A stretch of DNA of 5,288 nt. Origin: Actinomycetes bacterium (lineage in GTDB: Bacteria > Actinomycetota > Actinomycetes > Actinomycetales > Cellulomonadaceae). This document shows positions 1 through 5,288 of this stretch, in pieces. The position numbers were made by a program, and so were the translations under genes. Location of the stretch: positions 1-5,288 of the forward strand of contig JAEXEM010000212.1 of assembly GCA_023401045.1 (NCBI GenBank), read 5' to 3'. Within the stretch, counting starts at the first letter, position 1. Each line of letters starts with the position of its first letter. The notes beneath the pieces are model-generated. The model worked only from the letters and a program-made list of their open reading frames with translations. It was not told where the DNA came from and made no database searches.

Positions 1-1449
1 GAGCTCCGGGTCGTCGAGCGCGGCGCGCAGGAACGCCATCCGGCAGCCCTCGGTCGCCTCGTAGTCGAGCATCGTGCGCTGCTCGGCCCGACGGGCCGTG
101 GTCACGCGCGCGTACCGCTCGGCGTCGTACGACCACGGCTGCCCGGTCGACTCCCAGCCGCCGCGCACCCGACGGACGGCACCGTCGACGTCGAGAACCT
201 TGAGCATCCCCTCGAGGCGGCTGCGGCGCAGCGACACGAACGTCTCGAGGCCCGCCGTCGAGAGCGTGCCGTGCGCGTCGAGCGCCGCGAGCGTCGCGCG
301 CACCTGGTCCTCCGGCGGGAACGCCGTCGAGGCGAACCACTCCCAGATCGCCTCGTCGTCGTGACCCGGCAGGAGGACGACGTCCGCCCGTTCCGTCGCA
401 CGCCCGGCGCGGCCCACCTGCTGGTAGTACGAGATCGGTGAGGACGGCGCACCGACGTGGACGACGAACCGCAGGTCGGGCTTGTCGTAGCCCATGCCGA
501 GGGCGGACGTCGCGACGAGCGCCTTGACCCGGTTGGCGAGCAGGTCGGCCTCGGCCTGCTCGCGCTCGGTGGGGTCGGTCTGCCCGGTGTAGGCCCGCAC
601 GTCGAGGCCTGCCGCGCGCAGGTGCTCGGTCACCTGCTCGACCGCGGCGATCGTCAGGCAGTAGACGATCCCCGAGCCCTCGAGGGTCGGCAGCGTCGCG
701 GTGAGCCACGCCAGCCGCGTCGCGACGTCCGGCAGCCGCGTCACCTGCAGCCGCAGGCTCGGGCGGTCGAGCGTGCCGCGCAGCACGAGCGTGTCCGCCT
801 CGTCGCCGACGGCGAGCTGCTCGGCGACGTCGGCGGTGACGCGGGCGTTCGCGGTCGCGGTCGTCGCGAGCACCGGCACGCCCGCGGGCAGGTCGGCGAG
901 CAGCGTGCGGATGCGCCGGTAGTCGGGCCGGAAGTCGTGCCCCCAGTCCGAGACGCAGTGCGCCTCGTCGACGACGACGAGGCCGGCGTCCGACGCGAGC
1001 CGGGGGAGCACCTCGTCCCGGAAGCCGGGGTTGTTGAGCCGTTCGGGGGAGACGAGCAGGACGTCGACCTCGCCGGCCGCGATGCGGGCGTGTACGTCGT
1101 CCCAGTCCTGCTGGTTGGCGGAGTTGAGCGTCTCGGCCGCGATCCCGGCGCGTCGCGCCGACTCGACCTGGTTGCGCATGAGCGCGAGCAGCGGGGAGAC
1201 GATGATCGTCGCGCCGCGCGCCGGCCCGGCCGCCCCCTGCCGCAGCAGCGCCGTCGCGACGAAGTACACCGCCGACTTGCCCCACCCGGTGCGCTGGACG
1301 ACGAGCACGCGACGGCGGTCCGCGACGAGCGCCTCGATCGCCTGCCACTGGTCCTCGTGGAGGCGGGCGTCGTCGCGCCCCACGAGGGCCCGGAGGACCT
1401 CCTCGGCACGGTCGCGCAGGGTTGCTCGGTCGACGGTTCCGGTGGGCAC
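1..1449 (-). CDS. recQ: RecQ-family ATP-dependent DNA helicase, 3' end cut off by the window
   Basis: This is a superfamily 2 helicase predicted to unwind DNA 3'-5' using ATP during repair and recombination in the cytoplasm. The reverse strand reads open for 483 codons from GTG at 1449 to the left edge, with no stop. Motifs in order are: a Q-motif-like stretch with Gln34 (LHEDQWQAI); Walker A QRTGWGKS (52-59, Lys58); motif Ia [11 protein letters not shown] (85-95); DEAH (161-164) followed by the RecQ aromatic loop [14 protein letters not shown]; motif III ATTATAN; motif [11 protein letters not shown]; and motif [10 protein letters not shown] (343-350). Cys469 in GCRMAFLR looks like the first cysteine of the RecQ zinc site, whose other cysteines would lie beyond the edge. 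Walker A reads TGWGKS instead of the classical TGGGKS, which marks a divergent subfamily. The GTG is chosen because a TAGGCT -10 element lies 7 nt before it; another in-frame GTG at 1503 is possible. The gene is divergent from hisC. The helicase call is firm; the symbol is less so because orthology with classical RecQ is uncertain. Confidence 0.9.
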   Translation of the reverse strand, partial: MPTGTVDRATLRDRAEEVLRALVGRDDARLHEDQWQAIEALVADRRRVLVVQRTGWGKSAVYFVATALLRQGAAGPARGATIIVSPLLALMRNQVESARRAGIAAETLNSANQQDWDDVHARIAAGEVDVLLVSPERLNNPGFRDEVLPRLASDAGLVVVDEAHCVSDWGHDFRPDYRRIRTLLADLPAGVPVLATTATANARVTADVAEQLAVGDEADTLVLRGTLDRPSLRLQVTRLPDVATRLAWLTATLPTLEGSGIVYCLTIAAVEQVTEHLRAAGLDVRAYTGQTDPTEREQAEADLLANRVKALVATSALGMGYDKPDLRFVVHVGAPSSPISYYQQVGRAGRATERADVVLLPGHDDEAIWEWFASTAFPPEDQVRATLAALDAHGTLSTAGLETFVSLRRSRLEGMLKVLDVDGAVRRVRGGWESTGQPWSYDAERYARVTTARRAEQRTMLDYEATEGCRMAFLRAALDDPEL

Positions 1450-1456
1450 GTCCGGC

Positions 1457-1462
1457 AGCCTA
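1457..1462 (-). promoter_or_regulatory. -10 element of the helicase gene, leaderless type
   Basis: Read on the minus strand, this is TAGGCT, which fits the actinobacterial TANNNT -10 consensus. Seven nucleotides separate it from the GTG at 1449, so transcription should begin at or beside the start codon. No convincing Shine-Dalgarno sequence lies between them, which is expected of a leaderless mRNA. No clear -35 hexamer is seen. The assignment is inferred from position and from the matching arrangement at hisC and hisH. Confidence 0.5.
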
Positions 1463-1501
1463 CGTGCGGCTCCCGACAGCGCCCGCTGGGCGAGCAGGTC
1501 C

Positions 1502-1515
1502 ACGGGCCGGCCCGT
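1502..1515. repeat. Perfect 14-bp palindrome in the recQ-hisC divergent intergenic region
   Basis: ACGGGCCGGCCCGT is its own reverse complement, and the symmetry stops at the flanking bases. It covers about -35 to -22 relative to the predicted hisC transcription start at 1537, and about -53 to -66 relative to that of recQ. A dimeric regulator bound there would occlude the hisC polymerase site. That role is inferred: GC-only palindromes occur by chance in DNA this GC-rich, and I recognise no named operator consensus. Confidence 0.45.
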
Positions 1516-1524
1516 CCCGGTCCC

Positions 1525-1530
1525 TAGACT
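1525..1530 (+). promoter_or_regulatory. -10 element of hisC, leaderless type
   Basis: TAGACT matches the actinobacterial TANNNT consensus and is followed by exactly six nucleotides (CGGGGG) before the GTG of hisC. That spacing puts the transcription start on the first base of the codon, giving a leaderless mRNA. The -35 region has no recognisable hexamer and is instead occupied by the palindrome at 1502-1515. With no 5' leader, there is no room for a his leader peptide or a T-box upstream of hisC. Confidence 0.6.
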
Positions 1531-1536
1531 CGGGGG

Positions 1537-2658
1537 GTGACCGCCGCTCCCGACCTGTCGCCCGGCACGCTGCCGCTGCGCCCCGAGCTCGTCGGCATCG
1601 AGCCGTACGGTGCTCCGCAGCTCGACGTGCCCGTGCTCCTCAACGTCAACGAGAACCCCTACGCGCCGTCCGAGCAGGTCGTCGCCGACGTCGCGGCGGC
1701 CGTCGCGGACGCCACCCGCGGCCTCAACCGGTACCCGGACCGGGAGTTCCTCGCGCTGCGCGCCGACCTCGCGGCGTACCTCGTCGCCGAGGCGGGTGTG
1801 CTGCGCGCACCCGAGCAGATCTGGGTGGCGAACGGCTCGAACGAGGTCATGCTCCACCTGCTGCAGGCCTTCGGTGGCCCCGGGCGCACCGCGCTGTCCT
1901 TCGCGCCGACCTACTCGATGTACCCCGAGTACGCGCGCGACACCTCGACGGCGTGGGTCGTCGGGCACCGCGAGGCGGACTTCACGCTCGACCCCGAGCA
2001 CGCCCGCGCGACCGTCGCGCAGCACGCACCGAGCGTCGTGCTGCTGCCCAGCCCCAACAACCCGACCGGCACCGCCCTGCCGTTCGACACGGTGCGTGCC
2101 GTGCTCGACGCCGCGGCACGCGTGCCCGGGGGCTGCGTCGTCGTCGTCGACGAGGCGTACGGGGAGTTCCGCCGCAGCGGCGTGCCGTCGGCGCTCGAGC
2201 TGCTCGACGAGCACCCGAACCTCGCGGTCACCCGCACGATGTCGAAGGCGTTCGGCCTGGCCGGTGCCCGCGTCGGCTACCTGTCGGCCTCCCGCGAGCT
2301 CGTCGACGCGCTGCGCGTCGTCCGGCTGCCGTACCACCTGTCCGCGGTGACCCAGGCGGTCGCCCGGGCCGCGCTGCGCCACGCCCCCGAGCTCATGGCG
2401 CAGGTCGGGTCGTTGCGGGACGAGCGCGACGCGCTCGTCACCTGGCTGCGCGACGGCGGCTTCGAGGCCGTCGACTCGGACGCGAACTTCGTCCTCTTCG
2501 GCCGGTTCGACGACCGCGAGGCCGTCTGGCAGGGTCTGCTCGACCGAGGGGTGCTCGTGCGGGTCACGGGCCCCGACGGGTGGCTGCGGGTGTCGGTCGG
2601 CACCCCGGCGGAGACGGCCGCGTTCAAGGCGGCCCTGGTGGAGGTGGCAGGACGATGA
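1537..2658 (+). CDS. hisC: Histidinol-phosphate aminotransferase
   Basis: This PLP enzyme transaminates imidazole acetol phosphate with glutamate to give L-histidinol phosphate, in the cytoplasm. At 373 aa it has normal family length for a fold-type I class I/II aminotransferase. Visible landmarks are: the N-terminal NVNENPYAP (36-44); LNRYPD with Tyr66; NGSNE (99-103); APTYSMY with the ring-stacking Tyr126; SPNNPTGT with Asn175; [10 protein letters not shown] with Asp205 and Tyr208; [15 protein letters not shown] with the Schiff-base Lys237 and the phosphate-binding Arg245; and the C-terminal RVSVG with Arg351, which should bind the substrate carboxylate. The GTG start is set by the -10 element six nt upstream. 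The gene opens the plus-strand cluster and its stop overlaps the hisB start (ATGA). Related aminotransferases (cobalamin CobC, aromatic amino acid types) share this fold, but the his neighbours settle the call. Confidence 0.96.
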   Translation: MTAAPDLSPGTLPLRPELVGIEPYGAPQLDVPVLLNVNENPYAPSEQVVADVAAAVADATRGLNRYPDREFLALRADLAAYLVAEAGVLRAPEQIWVANGSNEVMLHLLQAFGGPGRTALSFAPTYSMYPEYARDTSTAWVVGHREADFTLDPEHARATVAQHAPSVVLLPSPNNPTGTALPFDTVRAVLDAAARVPGGCVVVVDEAYGEFRRSGVPSALELLDEHPNLAVTRTMSKAFGLAGARVGYLSASRELVDALRVVRLPYHLSAVTQAVARAALRHAPELMAQVGSLRDERDALVTWLRDGGFEAVDSDANFVLFGRFDDREAVWQGLLDRGVLVRVTGPDGWLRVSVGTPAETAAFKAALVEVAGR

Positions 2659-3263
2659 GCGAGGCACGCCGCACGGCCCGTGTCGAGCGCACGACGAGCG
2701 AGTCCAGCGTCGTCGTCGAGCTCGACCTCGACGGCACCGGACGCACCCGGATCGACACCGGTGTGCCGTTCTACGACCACATGCTCACCGCGCTGGGCAA
2801 GCACTCGCTCATCGACCTCACGGTCGAGGCGAAGGGTGACACGCACATCGACGTGCACCACACCGTCGAGGACACCGCGATCGTCCTCGGCCAGGCGCTG
2901 CGCGAGGCCCTCGGCGACAAGCGCGGCATCTCGCGCTACGGCGACGCGACCGTCCCGCTCGACGAGGCGCTCGCACAGGCCGTCGTCGACGTGTCCGGGC
3001 GTCCGTACCTCGTCCACACCGGCGAGCCCGCGGGGCAGGAGTACCACCTCATCGGCGGGCACTTCACCGGCTCGCTCACGTCGCACGTCCTCGAGTCGAT
3101 CGCGCACCACGCGGCGTTCACCGTGCACGTGCGCGTGCTCGCGGGCCGCGACCCGCACCACATCGTCGAGGCGCAGTTCAAGGCGCTCGCCCGGGCGCTG
3201 CGCGCGGCCGTCGCGCTCGACCCGCGCGTCGAGGGCGTGCCGTCGACGAAGGGTGCGCTGTGA
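2655..3263 (+). CDS. hisB: Imidazoleglycerol-phosphate dehydratase (monofunctional)
   Basis: The enzyme dehydrates imidazole glycerol phosphate to imidazole acetol phosphate, the substrate of HisC. It is 202 aa, the usual size of the stand-alone dehydratase, and lacks the N-terminal histidinol-phosphate phosphatase domain found in enterobacterial HisB. The duplicated fold carries its Mn-binding histidines in the expected places: FYDHML (39-44, His42), [11 protein letters not shown] (63-73, His64/68/69, Glu72), [10 protein letters not shown] (143-152, His144, Glu147) and [14 protein letters not shown] (166-179, His168/169, Glu172). The protein ends in the family signature GVPSTKG. The ATG overlaps the hisC stop by four bases, with GGAGG (2640-2644) and AGGA (2649-2652) upstream as ribosome-binding candidates, so translation is probably coupled. 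The GTGA at its end overlaps the next gene in the same way. Confidence 0.97.
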   Translation: MSEARRTARVERTTSESSVVVELDLDGTGRTRIDTGVPFYDHMLTALGKHSLIDLTVEAKGDTHIDVHHTVEDTAIVLGQALREALGDKRGISRYGDATVPLDEALAQAVVDVSGRPYLVHTGEPAGQEYHLIGGHFTGSLTSHVLESIAHHAAFTVHVRVLAGRDPHHIVEAQFKALARALRAAVALDPRVEGVPSTKGAL

Positions 3264-3736
3264 GCGACGACCCGCTCGACGGCATCGAGATCCCGGACGA
3301 CCTGTCGGGCCTCACGCAGGAGGAGCCGCCGACGGTCGCGGTCGTCGTCACCCAGGTCGCCGTCCCCGAGGCGCTCGCGGCCGCGTGCTCGCTCGCCAAG
3401 GTCGAGGTCGACGCGGTGCCGTCGCCCGTCGGGGCGCTCGCGGTGCTGCGCGACCCCGCCGCCGGCGAGGAGACCGCCGGTGCGGTGTCCCGGCTGCTGC
3501 ACCAGGTGCCCGTCGTGCTGCTCGTGCGGCGCGAGGGGAGGATCACCGCGACGCAGTGGGTGGCCGGCGCGAAGGAGAAGAAGCTGCCCGCCGGCCTCGT
3601 GCTCTCCGGTGCGCCGGAGGTGCTCGAGGAGCTGCTGCTCGGGGACCTGCCGGCCTCGCAGGTCGAGGGCTGCGTCACGTCCGTCGGCATCTCGCGCTGG
3701 AAGGCGATGCGGATGCTCTCGTCGTACCGGCGCTGA
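3260..3736 (+). CDS. Uncharacterised 158-aa protein within the his cluster
   Basis: I do not recognise a named family. The GTG start overlaps the hisB stop (GTGA), with GAAGGG six nt upstream, so it is almost certainly expressed and translationally coupled to hisB. The protein begins with an acidic, probably disordered stretch (residues 1-24, eight Asp/Glu). Alternating hydrophobic strands and helices follow, as in an alpha/beta domain: VAVVVTQ (26-32), the alanine-rich helix 36-46, VPVVLLVRR (83-91), LPAGLVLSG (109-117) and an acidic Leu-rich helix (120-130). It ends in a basic segment, [16 protein letters not shown] (143-158). No signal peptide, membrane helix, metal cluster or Walker motif is visible. 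The two hydrophobic segments around 26-32 and 83-89 resemble buried beta-strands. Codon use matches its neighbours, so recent transfer is unlikely. A structural or regulatory role in histidine synthesis is only a guess from location. Confidence 0.85.
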   Translation: MSDDPLDGIEIPDDLSGLTQEEPPTVAVVVTQVAVPEALAAACSLAKVEVDAVPSPVGALAVLRDPAAGEETAGAVSRLLHQVPVVLLVRREGRITATQWVAGAKEKKLPAGLVLSGAPEVLEELLLGDLPASQVEGCVTSVGISRWKAMRMLSSYRR

Positions 3737-3760
3737 CGACCGCGACGCCCGTCGATGGTC

Positions 3761-3793
3761 CGTCCGGCGGCCGGACGCCCCCCCGGGGCGTCC
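3761..3793 (+). terminator. Two overlapping, mutually exclusive hairpins before hisH (possible terminator or attenuator)
   Basis: CGTCCGG (3761-3767) pairs perfectly with CCGGACG (3771-3777) across a 3-nt loop. GGACGCCCC (3773-3781) pairs perfectly with GGGGCGTCC (3785-3793), also across a 3-nt loop. The arms share 3773-3777, so only one hairpin can form at a time. A weaker CGAC/GTCG stem lies just upstream (3743-3754). There is no T-tract, though terminators in GC-rich actinobacteria often lack one. The pair sits 24 nt after the stop at 3736 and just before the hisH -10 element, so it could end or trim the hisC-hisB transcript, or act on DNA as an operator at about -46 to -26 of the hisH promoter. 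Function is inferred. Confidence 0.45.
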
Positions 3794-3805
3794 GCGGGGC
3801 GCGGG

Positions 3806-3811
3806 TAGGGT
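3806..3811 (+). promoter_or_regulatory. -10 element of hisH, leaderless type
   Basis: TAGGGT fits the TANNNT consensus and lies seven nt before the GTG at 3819. The arrangement repeats that at hisC and recQ. It argues that hisH and priA are transcribed from their own promoter in addition to any read-through from hisC. It also argues against the in-frame GTG at 3810, which would fall inside the hexamer. No -35 box is recognisable. Confidence 0.5.
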
Positions 3812-3818
3812 GGACGCC

Positions 3819-4466
3819 GTGTCTCCCCGTGTCGTCGTCCTCGACTACGGCTTCGGCAACGTCCGGTCGGCCGTCCGCGCGCTGGCCAGGGTCGGCGCCG
3901 ACGTCGACCTCACCGCCGACCCCCACGCGGCCCTCGAGGCCGACGGTCTCGTCGTGCCGGGCGTCGGTGCCTTCGCCGCGTGCATGGCCGGGCTGCGCGC
4001 CGTCGGCGGCGACACGATCGTCGACAGGCGCCTCGCCGGCGGCCGCCCCGTCCTCGGCATCTGCGTCGGCATGCAGGTGATGTTCGACGAGGGCGTCGAG
4101 CACGGCGTGCGGACCGACGGGCTCGGGCAGTGGCCCGGCGTCGTCGACCGTCTCGAGGCCGAGGTCGTGCCGCACATGGGCTGGGCCGAGGTCGACGTGC
4201 CCGAGGGCTCGGTGCTCCTCGACGGCCTCGACGACGCCCGCTTCTACTTCGTCCACTCGTACGCCGCGCGGACCTTCCCGCTGCTCGACGCCCCGGCCGC
4301 GGGGGAGCACCCGCTCGCGCCGCCGCGCGTCACGTGGTCCGAGCACGGCGGGCGGTTCGTCGCCGCCGTCGAGAACGGGCCGCTGTCGGCGACGCAGTTC
4401 CACCCCGAGAAGTCCGGCGACGCCGGTGCGCAGCTGCTGCAGCACTGGGTCGACCAGCTGCGCTGA
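3819..4466 (+). CDS. hisH: Imidazole glycerol phosphate synthase, glutamine amidotransferase subunit
   Basis: HisH hydrolyses glutamine and channels ammonia to HisF, which makes imidazole glycerol phosphate and AICAR from PRFAR. The 215-aa product is a class I (triad) amidotransferase of normal length. It shows the N-terminal [13 protein letters not shown] (5-17), the oxyanion-strand motif VPGVGAF (46-52), nucleophile Cys82 in [12 protein letters not shown] (119-122), FVHSY (144-148), and the catalytic His195 and Glu197 in [10 protein letters not shown]. All three triad residues are present, so it should be active. The start is GTG at 3819, chosen from the -10 element seven nt upstream and the family N-terminus; an alternative in-frame GTG at 3810 would add three residues. 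The partner hisF is not in the window. priA follows after 57 nt in the same direction. Confidence 0.96.
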   Translation: MSPRVVVLDYGFGNVRSAVRALARVGADVDLTADPHAALEADGLVVPGVGAFAACMAGLRAVGGDTIVDRRLAGGRPVLGICVGMQVMFDEGVEHGVRTDGLGQWPGVVDRLEAEVVPHMGWAEVDVPEGSVLLDGLDDARFYFVHSYAARTFPLLDAPAAGEHPLAPPRVTWSEHGGRFVAAVENGPLSATQFHPEKSGDAGAQLLQHWVDQLR

Positions 4467-4488
4467 CGCCGGCGCACCCCCAGCACCA

Positions 4489-4504
4489 CCGCCCGTCGGG
4501 GCGG
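4489..4504 (+). repeat. Short stem-loop between hisH and priA
   Basis: CCGCCC (4489-4494) pairs with GGGCGG (4499-4504) around a GTCG tetraloop. It lies 23 nt after the hisH stop and ends 8 nt before the ribosome-binding site of priA. It could modestly reduce read-through or affect access to the ribosome-binding site, but six-base GC stems are common in this DNA and no role is demonstrated. Confidence 0.25.
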
Positions 4505-4512
4505 ACCCATCC

Positions 4513-4520
4513 GGAGAGGA
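4513..4520 (+). promoter_or_regulatory. Shine-Dalgarno sequence of priA
   Basis: GGAGAGGA is the strongest purine-rich ribosome-binding site in the window and is correctly spaced from ATG 4524. It fixes that start. It contrasts with the leaderless GTG starts of recQ, hisC and hisH, and implies that priA is translated from an mRNA with a leader, most simply the hisH transcript. No -10-like hexamer is seen in the 57-nt gap. Confidence 0.7.
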
Positions 4521-4523
4521 CCC

Positions 4524-5276
4524 ATGACTTCCACGCGTGAGCCCCGGCTCGAGCTGCTGCCCGCCGTCGACGTCGCCAACGGCCAGGCCGTGCGCCTCGT
4601 CCAGGGCGAGGCAGGCTCGGAGACGTCCTACGGCGACCCGCTCGCGGCGGCGCTCGACTGGTACGCCGGGGGCGCGGAGTGGATCCACCTCGTCGACCTC
4701 GACGCCGCCTTCGGGCGTGGCAGCAACGCCGTGCTGCTCGGCAAGGTCGCGGCGGACCTCGCCGGCAAGGGCGTCAAGGTCGAGCTGTCCGGCGGCATCC
4801 GCGACGACGAGTCGCTCGAGCGCGCGCTGGCGACCGGCGCGACGCGCGTCAACCTCGGCACCGCGGCGCTCGAGGACCCGGAGTGGACCGCGCGGGTCAT
4901 CGCCTCGCACGGCGACCAGATCGCCGTCGGCCTCGACGTCCGCGGGACGACCCTCGCCGCGCGCGGCTGGACGAAGGACGGCGGCGACCTGTGGGAGGTG
5001 CTCGCGCGCCTCGACGACGCCGGCTGCTCGCGCTACGTCGTCACCGACGTGACGAAGGACGGCACGCTGCGCGGCCCCAACGTCGACCTGCTCCGCGAGG
5101 TGTGCGCCCGCACGAGCGCGCCCGTCGTCGCCTCGGGCGGCATCTCGAGCCTCGACGACATCCGCGCGCTGCGTGCGCTCGTGGCCGACGGCGTCGAGGG
5201 CGCGATCGTCGGCAAGGCCCTCTACGCGGGGGCGTTCACGCTGCCGCAGGCGCTGGACGTCGCGGGCCGCCCGTGA
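4524..5276 (+). CDS. priA: PriA-type phosphoribosyl isomerase (HisA, probably also TrpF activity)
   Basis: This (beta/alpha)8-barrel enzyme isomerises ProFAR to PRFAR in histidine synthesis. In actinobacteria the PriA form also isomerises phosphoribosyl anthranilate in tryptophan synthesis. The 250-aa product has family length. Visible landmarks are: [19 protein letters not shown] with catalytic base Asp16 and Arg24; [12 protein letters not shown] (53-64); the first phosphate-binding motif LSGGIRDD (88-95); [10 protein letters not shown] (108-117); VGLDVRG (135-141); Arg147-Gly148-Trp149, the arginine and tryptophan of the PriA loop that handles both substrates; [15 protein letters not shown] with the second catalytic Asp175; and the second phosphate-binding segments ASGGISS (203-209) and AIVGKALY (227-234). 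The start is fixed by a strong Shine-Dalgarno sequence. The gene is cotranscribed with hisH, or nearly so. Dual specificity is inferred from the motif and lineage, not shown here. Confidence 0.96.
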   Translation: MTSTREPRLELLPAVDVANGQAVRLVQGEAGSETSYGDPLAAALDWYAGGAEWIHLVDLDAAFGRGSNAVLLGKVAADLAGKGVKVELSGGIRDDESLERALATGATRVNLGTAALEDPEWTARVIASHGDQIAVGLDVRGTTLAARGWTKDGGDLWEVLARLDDAGCSRYVVTDVTKDGTLRGPNVDLLREVCARTSAPVVASGGISSLDDIRALRALVADGVEGAIVGKALYAGAFTLPQALDVAGRP

Positions 5277-5288
5277 CCGGGCGCGAGC
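5273..5288 (+). CDS. Possible start of the next gene, cut off by the window
   Basis: A GTGA overlaps the priA stop codon, the same junction that links hisB to the gene after it. The frame reads GTG ACC GGG CGC GAG (Met-Thr-Gly-Arg-Glu) to the edge. Five codons are too few to identify a product, and a GTG here may be coincidental. Confidence 0.3.

Noticed and set aside
457..1527. A 356-codon plus-strand open frame opposite the helicase gene
   Set aside because: It is antisense to a gene with full helicase motifs. Its translation is low-complexity Arg/Gly/Val/Asp-rich, as expected from the complement of GC-biased codons.
1450..1536. A LexA (SOS) box upstream of the helicase gene
   Set aside because: No GAAC-N4-GTTC-like dyad is present in the intergenic region. 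The only palindrome is GC-rich and unlike an SOS box.
961..2157. An 18-bp inverted repeat shared by the helicase gene (961-978) and hisC (2140-2157)
   Set aside because: Both copies encode V-V-D-E-A motifs (DEAH box and the HisC PLP aspartate region) with the same preferred codons. This is coincidence from codon bias, not a mobile or regulatory repeat.
1422..3263. A 613-codon open frame that appears to fuse a long N-terminus to HisB
   Set aside because: The upstream part runs out of frame through hisC and is Arg/Ala/Pro-rich with no domain. It is the hisB frame left open by high GC; the true hisB starts at 2655.
3810..3812. Alternative hisH start at GTG 3810
   Set aside because: It falls within the -10 hexamer and would add only three residues before the conserved N-terminal strand; GTG 3819 has the correct leaderless spacing.
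2680..4080. A 466-codon open frame spanning hisB, the unknown gene and part of hisH
   Set aside because: It is a Ser/Arg/Thr-rich shadow frame crossing three well-supported genes, and it shows no motifs.
3675..4910. A 411-codon minus-strand frame opposite hisH and priA
   Set aside because: It is the complement of two conserved enzymes, with low-complexity composition and no recognisable start signal or domain.

Overview
The window is a chromosomal housekeeping segment from a very GC-rich actinobacterium. The evidence is strong G/C bias at third codon positions, GTG starts, leaderless-type promoters, a PriA-type HisA and monofunctional HisB. The protein sequences feel closest to the Cellulomonas group of Micrococcales, but that placement is an impression from memory and was not tested. 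No mobile element, CRISPR array, tRNA, rRNA or foreign-looking island is visible.

Layout. A RecQ-type DNA helicase gene occupies the minus strand from about 1449 to the left edge, where it is cut off before its stop codon. An 87-nt divergent intergenic region (1450-1536) carries two back-to-back -10 elements and a perfect 14-bp palindrome. The plus strand then carries histidine biosynthesis genes: hisC (1537-2658), hisB (2655-3263), an uncharacterised 158-aa gene (3260-3736), hisH (3819-4466) and priA/hisA (4524-5276). The first three are joined by 4-nt ATGA/GTGA overlaps. An 82-nt gap with two overlapping, mutually exclusive hairpins and a fresh -10 element separates them from hisH-priA. A final GTGA overlap at 5273 suggests that another gene starts at the right edge.

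How the genes work together. PriA isomerises ProFAR to PRFAR. HisH supplies ammonia to HisF (not in the window), which makes imidazole glycerol phosphate. HisB dehydrates that to imidazole acetol phosphate, and HisC transaminates it to histidinol phosphate. hisD, hisF, hisG, hisI and hisE are not in this window. The small unknown protein is translationally coupled to hisB, so it is probably made together with these enzymes, but its role is unknown.

The most notable signals are regulatory. recQ, hisC and hisH each begin with a GTG lying 6-7 nt after a TAGNNT hexamer, which predicts three leaderless transcripts. The palindrome in the hisC promoter and the alternative hairpins before hisH are candidate control sites. 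I see no clear evidence of a previously undescribed multi-gene system.
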